64,000 nt of DNA from Platynereis dumerilii (lineage: Eukaryota; Annelida; Polychaeta; Phyllodocida; Nereididae): contig JAPTHN010000112.1 of the NCBI GenBank assembly GCA_026936325.1, forward strand, positions 1 through 64,000. The letters run 5' to 3'. Every line of letters starts with the position of its first letter. Position 1 is the first letter of the stretch. Positions 45,068 through 55,095 of the stretch are shown here, piece after piece. The position numbers and the translations under genes are program-made. The notes beneath the pieces are model-generated. The model worked only from the letters and a program-made list of their open reading frames with translations. It was not told where the DNA came from and made no database searches.

Positions 45068-46600
45068 CTAGAAAAACTGTTCAAACTGTCTCTCATATCT
45101 TCTGCAGGCAAGGCTACACTTTGTAGATCGAACAAATCTGCAGGAGGAGTTGCCAATTGCTGCAAATCTACGTCTCTTTGTTGGTATTAAATAATCTGGA
45201 CAAATTGAGACTTCCAAATCACTTAATAGTATAGAATCATTACAACGTCCCACAATCTGTACTCCTTCCTGGAAAGCCATAGAAAATGATTTCCAAGGAC
45301 AACCACATTCCAAATCATTACCTGTTAAATTAATAACCTTCAATGATCGAGATACTCTTTCAGGAGTGTAAGGAATACCGAGTTCTAATACTTCAAGTGA
45401 ATTATAGCTAAGATTAATGGTTCTCATTTTAGGATAATACAGCAAATCTTCCGGCAAAATCATTAACTGATTACCACTCACATCTATTTCAGTCAATTTA
45501 ACTAACCCTGGATTCAGATTCAAAGACTTGAACTTATTAAAGGTCAGATTAATAAATCTCAAATTAAGAAATCCTTCCCAGAATGATGGTCTAATAGTTT
45601 TAATCTTGCAGTTTGTTATTTCAATTTTCTGTAGATTAGACTTTACACTAAGGTCATGCCTAGTCAATACCTCCTTCTTACCTAGATCATTCAAAGTCAA
45701 TTTCATAAGATTCTCAGGGAATCTTCTTACCTTCCCAAAGAACGTGTAAGGTCTATTGATAATCAGCTCTCTTAAATTCATCAAGGGAGAAAAATCAGTT
45801 TCTTCCATCAATTCAATTCCTGACAGTTCCAACACATTTAACTTATCAAAAACCTTGCCTCCCAGGAAATCAGTCAAGTTAAGCTGAAAACGTTTTCCAC
45901 GAATCCTAAGAGTTCTCAAATTTGTATAAGGAAAATCCTGTATATTGGCATATAACCTAGCAAGACCTTGAACAGTTAGAACCTCAAGCGTAGAGTGATT
46001 TTCAAGCTTGGGCCAATTGAATCTATATGCCCCAGGAGCATTTATCCTTAATTCAGTTAAATGTAGATTACCCAGTTGATAATCCTCCACCGCGCTTTCT
46101 AATCTTAATCCCAACTTTCTCAATTTAGGCAAGTTCAAACTGGATATAGGTTTCTCAAATATTGAGTACTTTAAACCTTCTATTTCTTCGACTTGTGTCT
46201 CCATTTCAACTGGTCTATGAGTATTAAACTGAGCTCTCTGAAAACGAACCTTCTTTACTGCTGGAAATAATTCTAATAAATCTGCCAAGTCTATTTTAAC
46301 TGTCCATACTCTCAGTTCTAGTTCCTCTATTCCTGCTATAGACGCAAATGGCCTTAATTGTATCACTTCAGTATTCCAATTCTGAAAAATGATAGTTCTT
46401 ACTCCTGTCATATTGACCATTCGACATACTTCATTGAATCCAGTCTTAGGAACACACTTAAATGTTCCAGGTTCAATCAATCGACAATGAGTATTAAACA
46501 CTCTTTGTGAGCATTCAGGTCTAACTTCTGCATTGTCCTGAAGACTGATGGATATCATAGAAATAACTATGAATCCCACGTAATTAAAAGATACAGCCAT
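45068..46600 (-). CDS. secreted leucine-rich-repeat protein carried by the giant element
   Basis: 510 codons without a break. Residues 1-22 are a signal-peptide-like hydrophobic stretch. A cysteine cap (C30, C38, C48 and others) leads into 10 or more leucine-rich repeats of the LxxLxLxxN type (about residues 85-420; clear units are FINLTFNKFKSLNL, EIDVSGNQLMILPED and TINLSYNSLEVLEL), closed by an LRRCT-like cap (NDLECGCPW...C...C). A basic KRRR stretch and further cysteines follow; there is no membrane segment in this frame. LRR proteins of this kind bind other proteins outside the cell. Standing between pol and the env-like region on the same strand, just after a strong 3' splice site, it may be a captured host gene used as, or beside, the surface part of the envelope. 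That role is inference. Confidence 0.8.
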   Translation of the reverse strand: MAVSFNYVGFIVISMISISLQDNAEVRPECSQRVFNTHCRLIEPGTFKCVPKTGFNEVCRMVNMTGVRTIIFQNWNTEVIQLRPFASIAGIEELELRVWTVKIDLADLLELFPAVKKVRFQRAQFNTHRPVEMETQVEEIEGLKYSIFEKPISSLNLPKLRKLGLRLESAVEDYQLGNLHLTELRINAPGAYRFNWPKLENHSTLEVLTVQGLARLYANIQDFPYTNLRTLRIRGKRFQLNLTDFLGGKVFDKLNVLELSGIELMEETDFSPLMNLRELIINRPYTFFGKVRRFPENLMKLTLNDLGKKEVLTRHDLSVKSNLQKIEITNCKIKTIRPSFWEGFLNLRFINLTFNKFKSLNLNPGLVKLTEIDVSGNQLMILPEDLLYYPKMRTINLSYNSLEVLELGIPYTPERVSRSLKVINLTGNDLECGCPWKSFSMAFQEGVQIVGRCNDSILLSDLEVSICPDYLIPTKRRRFAAIGNSSCRFVRSTKCSLACRRYERQFEQFF

Positions 46601-46617
46601 ATTTCTATCTTGTCAGC

Positions 46618-46841
46618 CTGCAGCACAACAAACAGAAAATAACTAATATAGCTAATATCCCAATTAAAATTGCTATTAACTTCCAATAAGAAATCCCAAA
46701 TAAGTTTAGAATCACCTTTAGCATGCCTTGTTCCCTCTTTTCCTTTCACTCTGTAAATTTTCAAAGTTTCCTAATTAATTACACATTCTAAGTATACAAT
46801 AAATTCATAGGCTTAGCAATATAGATTATCAAATGCCTTAC
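46618..46841 (-). other. candidate 224-nt intron before the LRR frame
   Basis: On the minus strand a GAGAG/GTAAGG donor sits at 46841 and a pyrimidine-rich acceptor, TTTGTTGTGCTGCAG, ends at 46618, 18 bases before the LRR start codon. Env messages of this family are commonly spliced, and the acceptor could also receive a far upstream donor. Confidence 0.5.
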
Positions 46842-48091
46842 CTCTCTCAACATCAGCATGCGGTAGTAAGTAGTCTCAGAATCTATTGTACAATTGATTC
46901 TTTGCCCCTCTCTCCTGAGGTTGAGTCGAGACTGAAGTACAGACTCACTCAATCTCAACTATATACCAAAACTCAAGGACTCACCATCATTCTAAGCCAA
47001 TCAAATGATTGCACTCAATATCCAAAATAACACATTCTTGATCAGTAATCACCCCAAAGGTCAGGGTTTCTTGGCTTATGAAATGTCGAACAAAGGATGT
47101 TATTTATAATTAAGCCAAAAGGATGATATAAACAATTAATCCTTGAGCAAGTACCTGTACTCAAACAACTAAGTTAATCAATCTGATCTTTGTAAGCACA
47201 CCCACCAAGGTTGTCATAAACATTCCGACATGTAATGAGGAGGGTTCAATCAAATACATATATATCTTGTACAAATATTTTGGGTTAAGGTACTAATGAT
47301 TGCATCAAACGCAGTTCGAATCATAAATTAAGACATGAGTGACTATTGTATACAGTATTTGAACCAAAATCACCTCAGTTGTAAAGTCCTAAAATTGTTA
47401 GTCTGTCTGATTTGAGGATCCAGATTGAATTATATTTATATACAAGTACCTTAGCTCAGGTCTGACACAAAAAAAGTGTTGAAAACGAGCAGAAATGGAA
47501 GTTCCAGGAAAAATTAAGATGGGCACAATATGAAGTTCTTGATGTATAGCTGCAACTGAATGCAATCATACATCCTTCATCTGCTGCTATATGATCTCTT
47601 GATGTAATATCTAGAGACCATTAATCCATCTGTTCTAACGAGGTTCATTGATTTATTTCTTTTCCCATAGCATCGACAAGATCTCCAGGTAACAATCAGC
47701 AACCACTTCATGCTGTCTTGTCCAAACAATGCATGTGCTATTAGCGGCTTAAGCTTAGACTGAAGACTTGTGGAAGGTCTTGTTTTCTAGCTTCTGAAGC
47801 TTCATACACTCTGTGAGTGCTATCACTGCTTGACATTGTATATGATTAATGTAGTAATTAAAGAGCATTTTATGATTAAGGAAAGGTAAAGAAGGAACTA
47901 ATCAGAATCAAAGAAATGCTGACATTCAATCGGATCAGATAGAATGAAAGAGAGTGCAATGATGTAATACAGTTGCCTAATAATCAAGAGCAGGCGTGTA
48001 CATACCGAAGAATTGGTTCACAACTGAACGAAGAACCTCAACAAGCAATCAGAGCATCCCAAGAATACACTAGTCGTGCTGGTTGTATAGT

Positions 48092-48148
48092 AACCTTAAG
48101 GACCTTGTAAAGTCCCTGGAAACCTTAAGGACCTTGTAAAGTCCCTGG
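48092..48148. repeat. two-copy tandem repeat, 29-bp period
   Basis: AACCTTAAGGACCTTGTAAA plus GTCCCTGG occurs twice in succession without a visible difference. Confidence 0.9.
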
Positions 48149-51100
48149 AATTAGTTAAGGTTTTAATGTATAGGAAACATTCAACCTTCTACAGGAGTCA
48201 CAGCTGGTCTTTACTTAATTTGATTTAAGGGTATTATCAGCCATATGGCAATAGGGGGCAATGAATGTCCCCATCAACAGAATGACACTTACTTGCTTTT
48301 GTTTCCTTGCTAATTATTTCAATAGTTTTCTAAATAGATAGAATTAAATTGCAAATAGAAAAGATTAATGCTAGGATTCGATTTTTAAATAACCAGTAAC
48401 TTTTATTATTAAGAATCAAGAGCTATTCCAACAGCAACACCAGAATGGACTGCCAGCTTTGATATGAGTGATTTTGGTGATATTAGTATAGAATAGTAGA
48501 GTTATGGAGCAGTTGTTGAATTAGTATAGTTATGAGGTGATTGTTAATCGATATCTTAGATAGAAGCACCACCGCAAAATAGCAAAATGAGGAAGAATCA
48601 TTTGCTAAGTTCCTTCAAGGAACCTTCAACTTCTTGCAAGAATCGCAAATTATCAGTAGCACACTGCTCAGCAATGTGTGATTCACTGCAATAGTAGGTA
48701 GGCTCACCCACCTGTACTACAATTGACCAGGATTGTGTAGATTGTATGAAATTTATTTATTATAATCTTGCATTTTTCCTTAGGGATCTTTCTAGTTTCA
48801 CCTTGCAAAATGTTAACTGCTTACATTAACACCAGATGTCGACACGCTGCAGTCGACCTAGTCTCCACACGTGGTCTCTAAGCTCTCCATTCTATAAATA
48901 AACTCCACATTCTATAAATAACTCGACACTCCCCTGCAAGTTAAACCCCTCCCATATGAATGAAGAAGAGGGGGGTAGCACAGAACGACCCCCTCTTTGT
49001 CCACATTCCATTGCATCTTAGACCGAAGCTTCGGCTGTCCCACTCTTATTTCTGTTCAGAACGAAATGAATTATCTTAAATGAAGTTTACTAATTTGCTC
49101 TAATTGCACGTTCATGTACTTTGTACATTGTCTTTGCGCTTGTAGCTGGTATTTTGGTGATTATTAAGTTCTTTGTGTATCGAATGTTCTCAAACGAACT
49201 GCATTTTCTGCATGTTCTTAGAATTACTGAGAAGCGTGGAATTATGCTGTATAGTTTTTGGGAATATAACTAAGCAGTGCTTGCTTTGGTCATGCGCGCA
49301 TTTATCCCCCCAAGAGCTATGAAAATCCTACAACCTTAAATCTGGATCACAAGGATTTTGTGCTATCTATACAAGAACACTGTTGTGAATAACCCATGAC
49401 TTGGATTGGCATTTGCTTAATGAACCACTGCACTACAGGCCTATTACCAAATGTCATTGTCAAAGGATGGCTGACGTGGTACTTATGCGTCACATTGTAA
49501 CAAGTACACTATAGACAGTGATGACAAATCAACCACCGTGGTCAGACCGTCTTCACAAACAGATAGATTTCTATATAGACAGATATAGTCTACAAGAGTG
49601 GAAGAAGTGTTGCACATGAGGAAGAATACACAACAACCGCAGAATGTGTCAAGAATTACAACACTATAAACCTCATATTAACTATAGAAATTGCCCATGT
49701 TGAAAAAGTAAGTAGCAGTTGATAAAGGGAGAAACAATGGATTGTTTGGGAAGACTGAGCCTGAGAAAGCAATTAAGAAAGTAAATTAGATTGCAGGAAA
49801 TATAGGCAATGAGTGACTTGTGAATAGTGTGGCCTCCAGCCGCTAGGTGTGCTGCAGTATATAATGTGCATGGATATGGCAATATTTGGTAGGAATTAAT
49901 TGAAAATGAATTTGCAGTAAAAGTGATATAAATAGTGAAATAATTAGCCTTTGATAGCGGTTTAGAGATTCACAAAGTATTAGTCCTGTAGTTGCATTAT
50001 TGAAAGCAGGAGAAGACTTTAATGAGAAAATGCAATGTCTGCTTTGAGAGGTATTGAGAGATCCATGCAATCCTGGTGACAATTTTGAAGTGGCATAGAA
50101 ATCGTAAATAAGAGAGCATTAAGAAGGTTATTTGCTGGTTACAGAATGGGTGAGTGGGATGGCCAGAGAATGCGTGTAGAGCTTGGCCAGCATTGATGAA
50201 GCAAGTGTAAATTTAACTGCAATATTAGCCGGTAGGGATTTGTTAATTAATTTGGCCATTTTTACTAAAATAATAGTTCGCCTTACTTTACATGCTTATA
50301 ACTTTTAATCTAATGAAGTCGGCAGCACCATTTTCCCTCTATACATACTTCACTTAGTTGTCTATTCAATCCCATCATTCCCTATCCTTCGCAACTTAGC
50401 GCAATCACACAATTTAGCTTTCAACTCAGCTCCCCAAGAAATGAAAATTTTTAGCGACCAATGTTTACATTCTGAAAATTTTTGCTGAGTCATGCGTATG
50501 CGTGGGAAAATTACGTAATCAACCATACTGTATTACATAACACCCAATCAACCTCGCTGGGGTCACGGTGTCTTTTGAGTGCAAAAGATCCAAAATTAGG
50601 TCAACTTTGTTTACATTTTGTACACAGAATATAATGAAACATATAAGAAGATACTTCTTATGGCCATAACGTCGTAAATAATGACCCTAAATTGCTGAAA
50701 TTTACAGAACTAACTCTTCATTAACCACTCAACAAACGACCAAAGTCTCATTATCTTGACACCAATTGCACAAGAGTCATTAATTTATCAAATCTTCTCC
50801 CACAGAAATTAAATTTCACTCAACAAAGACTGCTCTTTTGAAGTGATTGACTTGGATAAAATTACCCAAGCTGGACTTCATTAACATTTCGACTTTCTCT
50901 TGATCTGTCAGTTACCAGCCCTCACCATTTCGAGCAACACACCCTGTATAATAGGATCGCAACCCAGATCAAGATTTCACAGTTCAAATTTTCAATGACA
51001 ATGTACTTTGTAGATCTTACTGTTATGTAGACAAACTCAACTTTTCAATATCAACCATTTAATTACTCATACCAGACTTATTCCCGGTATTTTGCATGTG

Positions 51101-51245
51101 AAATGTATACAATGGACAATCTGTATCATGTCAATTTAAGCAAACCATCGCTATCTCAGATACTTAATGCACACATATATCAAGGTGATAATTCAATGAT
51201 ATAAGGCAACATGCCTTCTGACCTCAATAAAACATAATGTATTTT

Positions 51246-51282
51246 CAGTTCAACCTTCAGTTCAATCAGTTCAATCAGTTCA
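51246..51282. repeat. CAGTTCAAT-type tandem repeat
   Basis: Four units of about 9-11 bases, close to TCAGTTCAA. Confidence 0.8.
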
Positions 51283-51590
51283 GTCATAATGATCTTTTTT
51301 TCTTTCTTTATATTAAAACTGTTGGAATTACATTAAACTATACTATCACGTCCTCGTCATTACGTCTGCTAGACATGCATGAAGCACTACCCACAAAGAT
51401 GGCTAAAGTAGATAATTAATATGCTATGTCATTTTCAATATATATATATCTAATGTTCGTCTGATTTTCTTTAACGTTTGCCAAAAAAGAACTCCTAATG
51501 ACAGTCATACTAGAAATATAGTATTCACAGTGCTGACAGCAACTACCAATACATGATATGAACGACTTACTATCAAAGGCGCGTTCAAAT

Positions 51591-51700
51591 TACTTGTAGT
51601 TTAACGACTTACCTGGTCGATGACAATTCTAATTACAGACGTAATCGAAGTAACTGTAGTTTAACGACATACCTGGTCGATGACATTCTTATTACAAATT
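51591..51700. repeat. two-copy tandem repeat, 60-bp period
   Basis: The stretch GTAGTTTAACGAC(T/A)TACCTGG with TCGATGACA and following bases occurs at 51596 and again at 51656, exactly 60 bases on, with a few differences. Confidence 0.88.
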
Positions 51701-52076
51701 TTAACAGATAAATGATAGTATAAAATAACAATCCTCGATGTATATAGATGAAATTTCGATGGATTGAATTAGAATTATTGCACCAGTTGTAACAACAATA
51801 ACTAAACAATTAGTAACCATCTGTTAACCAATTCCTTGACGTAAATATCAGCAAGTATAAAAATAGCACCATCAACTTGCATCTTAATGAAAGTATCAAA
51901 CATATGCATTCAAACATTCAGTGTCCTTCGCTTATTTCACTTATTTCACTTATATCATGATTCATTGTTACACTTGTTAATATCTTCTAACTATACAATA
52001 CCCCACTACTTACTAAAATTCTCATAAAATTACTTATACAACTTATACCCTTAAATTAAACCCCTTTAAACCAAAT

Positions 52077-52964
52077 CTAACAACGTTCCCACCTCTTGAA
52101 GCGCCCAATTACCCAAGGTCTCCTAACTTCCGCCTGATCCTTAAACCTCCTAGCCATTACATGAAAAATTGCCCTTAAATTTTCCCTTCCCTTACCCACA
52201 TGTATCTCCGACAGATCGTCCATTTTCCCAAGAAATTCTTCCTCTGATCTTCGCCCACAGGCAATCAACTCTTCTATGTGTACGTCGGTAACCAATCCAT
52301 GGTGCTGAAAGAAGGGAGTCTTCACCTGGAAATGCTCGTTGATGGTGAGAAGATCTCGCTCCTTCTCGCCGTTGTAATGGTCACATCTTACATTTGTGCC
52401 CACTGATTCTGTGTCGTTCATATTTACGTACTTTCCCTTTGTTTGCGTAACTGCATCCTTCGGGAGCTGGCAATCTCGTCCTCCTTCGGTCTGACTTCCG
52501 GAATCTGTTGTCCATTCAGCTTTAGCCCTTTCGAAGCGTACGAGACGCTCGTACAGGTCTTTTTGGGGCGTATACGGCTTGGCTCGTTGATGCACTGTTC
52601 GCTTTCCACTCCCTTCCTTGGTGACTGTGAGACCAATACGTACTCGTCTCTCGTCGTCGCTCTCTCTAAAGCGCACGCGTCGTCCACTCGTCATCTTAGG
52701 TTCTTCATTGGTAATCGGTTCTTCATAGTTTTCACTACTGCTACCTGTTGCTGACGATGTAAAGTCCTTCGATTCATCCTGGTAATTTTCATTTTCTTTT
52801 GGTTTATAGCTGATGTCAAGTTTTAGGCCTTGGCCTAGCGACGAAATAATAGTCCTCCTCGTAGGTTCGGCTGGTACTACGAGAGGGGCGGATCCAGGCC
52901 TTGGCTCCTTCGGCCTTGCTCCGAAGAGCTGGTATCCTCTGCCGACTCCAGGCAACTTATCCAT
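52077..52964 (-). CDS. unknown 295-residue protein of the giant element
   Basis: 295 codons without a break, starting MDKLPGVGRGYQLFGARPKE. I do not recognise the family. The first 60 residues are Gly/Pro/Arg-bearing, 60-190 are polar, charged and probably disordered (Ser/Thr/Glu clusters, RRVRFRESDDERRVR), and the last 80 (about 215-295) look folded, with helices around EELIACGRRSEEEFLGKMDDL and NLRAIFHVMARRF, and end in a basic RFKRWERC. There is no signal peptide or membrane segment. A basic charge and a place after pol would suit an accessory or RNA-binding protein, but this is inference. G+C is higher than in the flanks, as in the pol frame. Confidence 0.65.
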   Translation of the reverse strand: MDKLPGVGRGYQLFGARPKEPRPGSAPLVVPAEPTRRTIISSLGQGLKLDISYKPKENENYQDESKDFTSSATGSSSENYEEPITNEEPKMTSGRRVRFRESDDERRVRIGLTVTKEGSGKRTVHQRAKPYTPQKDLYERLVRFERAKAEWTTDSGSQTEGGRDCQLPKDAVTQTKGKYVNMNDTESVGTNVRCDHYNGEKERDLLTINEHFQVKTPFFQHHGLVTDVHIEELIACGRRSEEEFLGKMDDLSEIHVGKGRENLRAIFHVMARRFKDQAEVRRPWVIGRFKRWERC

Positions 52965-55095
52965 CTTGATTTAACCTTCGATGTTTCAACCTTCGCTTAA
53001 TGACAATCGTTAGTGATGTGAAGATTTTTGTCGATGCACTGTACTCTTGTAGCATAGCCTCTTGGTGCGCACGGCCACCTATTTTTTGGACCCCTCTTTT
53101 TTCTTGACCCCCTCCTTTCTCTGGCTTGTGATTGGTAGTTTTTTCTATTTTTCTCCATTTTGGCCCCTGCTCACACTGCCCTCTGTACAGTTGATTGCTA
53201 ACTTCTTAATCAAATTTATTATTTTTAATATAATAAGTTATTACCTACCCTTTTTGTTATTCAGGGATATCATTGCTAATTGACTAGCATTCTGAGACAA
53301 TCGTTTACAAATGAATGTTAGATCAGATGACAGGAAATTTGCGGTTAGAATATTGTGAATGGGGCATCAAAAGTAAAAGGTCGAAATTCCAGAGAGGCCC
53401 TCAGCAGTATGATACCTTACATACACAATTGCTTATAAGTTAACAACAATGGTATTTTTGGCATAAAAGAATAGCTGCTTTATCTGATATTTCTTGCCAA
53501 TCATTATGAACGATCAAATCTGTATAGCAAAGACTTGGCAAATCCAATTGAAGATTTATCTGACTGTATGATATCCTTCGAATATTCGATATGACTAAAC
53601 TGATCATGAATTTAATTTAATTTTCAACAAAATGGCTGAATACTGAGGTCAATAATGGTGCAACTTGTTTCCATTCAACAAAATGGCTGATAAGGATATG
53701 GAGATTGATAAGATGCTCCATAGTGATTTATTGTAATTGATCAAAAAAAAAATTTTTGAGCGAGGTCAGAATTGGAGAGCAAGTTGAATAAATGAGAAGT
53801 GTATCATGGGAACCGTTTGAAACTGTACAATTGGGAACAAAAGACAAGACCTCTTCAGCGTGTTTCAAGGCAATGGATCCAACCTTGAGACTGAAACTGC
53901 GAATATGAGATCAATAAACTGTCTTGAAGTAAATATTAAAGCTGTAGTGATTTATTCTCGTATCATATGTACCCTAAATCATCGTTTGTCCTTTATTTAG
54001 TAATATGGAATATTATGGAATTTACATACTGGGCTATGCATTCCATTCAGAATGACTTAACAGAAGAAGACGCATTAGGTCAGAAAAACAATTACTTGTG
54101 GTGATAGTTTTCTAGAATTATATCATCTTATATTTGCATTTTAGCAAACAGTACTCATCCTCGTCAGGATTTAAGTACTTCAAGCACCTCACTCACTCTA
54201 AATGGCTGTCAAGAATACTTAATAAACCCGTGCACTGGTTTATCAGAACTTTTAAGCCCTCCCTCTATGATCACTTCTTAAACATTTTAAGTTTAAACTT
54301 ATTGTAATGATAATACAATAAAGGTGCTTCTATTAGTCGGCCGACTTAATGAACTAACTCCTGTTAGTCATTCCATTTTATCTCTATATAATTAACCCTT
54401 CGAGCTCACCTAGCTCACTCTGTTCCCTTAACTCTCCATTTGAGCTCACCTAGCTCCCCTTTTTACTCTCTAGAGCTCACACAGCTATCTTATTAATCCC
54501 AAATTTACTTGATGTGTATCCCATCCAATATTATACCTTCTTATATTACTACCCTGGAGACCACAAGACACTACTTAATTCTGATAATCCATATCTTATA
54601 ACCTTTATGTCACATATAATTACAATTTTTCTGCCTAACACCACTGATTATGAGACTTTTTATTTTTCTATATCTGTTAACTGAGTGCAACAAACTTGTT
54701 GTTTTGCACTTGTGACTTATTGTTTCCAGGGGTGCTGTATCTGGTTGCATGTTGCACTCACATAATGCTCATAAATTGATTACTGAGTCTGCCTTTCAAC
54801 TAACCCTTGCCCGCGACTCATCTTTATGAGGCTTCTCCTATTACCCCTGCAGTGCAATAAACTGCACACGTGCTCGACTCAAGGACAAAATTGGAGTCTG
54901 TCACAACTCAGTTTAGCCCACCTGTTGGATGGATGAGTTTTACGTCCTGTATTTAGACGCTATATTTCACATAATAATACAAAATTATGATCATATTATC
55001 AATATATTTCAAAGCACACACAATAATGAATAATATAATAAATATATGACTTATAAAGTCTCAAATTAGACTTTATTTAATGTAACTCTTGCAGC
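52965..55095. other. non-coding stretch between unknown ORF and pol
   Basis: 2.1 kb without a supported frame. It includes a pyrimidine-rich patch (53080-53180), a two-copy ATTCAACAAAATGGCTGA word (53627, 53674) and the GAGCTCACCTAGCTC repeats listed apart. Confidence 0.45.
54402..54486. repeat. GAGCTCACCTAGCTC repeats
   Basis: The 15-base word occurs at 54402-54416 and 54442-54456, with a changed third copy at 54473-54486. It contains the AGCT core four times over. Confidence 0.8.

Larger units (their letters stand above)
46842..52076. other. non-coding middle part of the giant element
   Basis: 5.2 kb with no supported gene on either strand. It holds small tandem repeats (48092-48148, 51246-51282, 51591-51700), a CCGAAGCTTCGG palindrome at 49024-49035 and two TTCTATAAATAA words near 48890-48920. 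Why the element carries so much non-coding text is not clear; further nested inserts with eroded ends are possible. Confidence 0.45.

Noticed and set aside
45068-46600. LRR frame as a Toll-like receptor or other plain host gene
   Set aside because: There is no membrane segment or TIR domain, the strand and place fit the giant element, and env-like text follows. A host origin by capture stays possible and is given as such.
51591-51700. 60-bp repeats and others in 46.8-52 kb as a CRISPR array
   Set aside because: Only two diverged units in direct contact with no spacers, in animal DNA.
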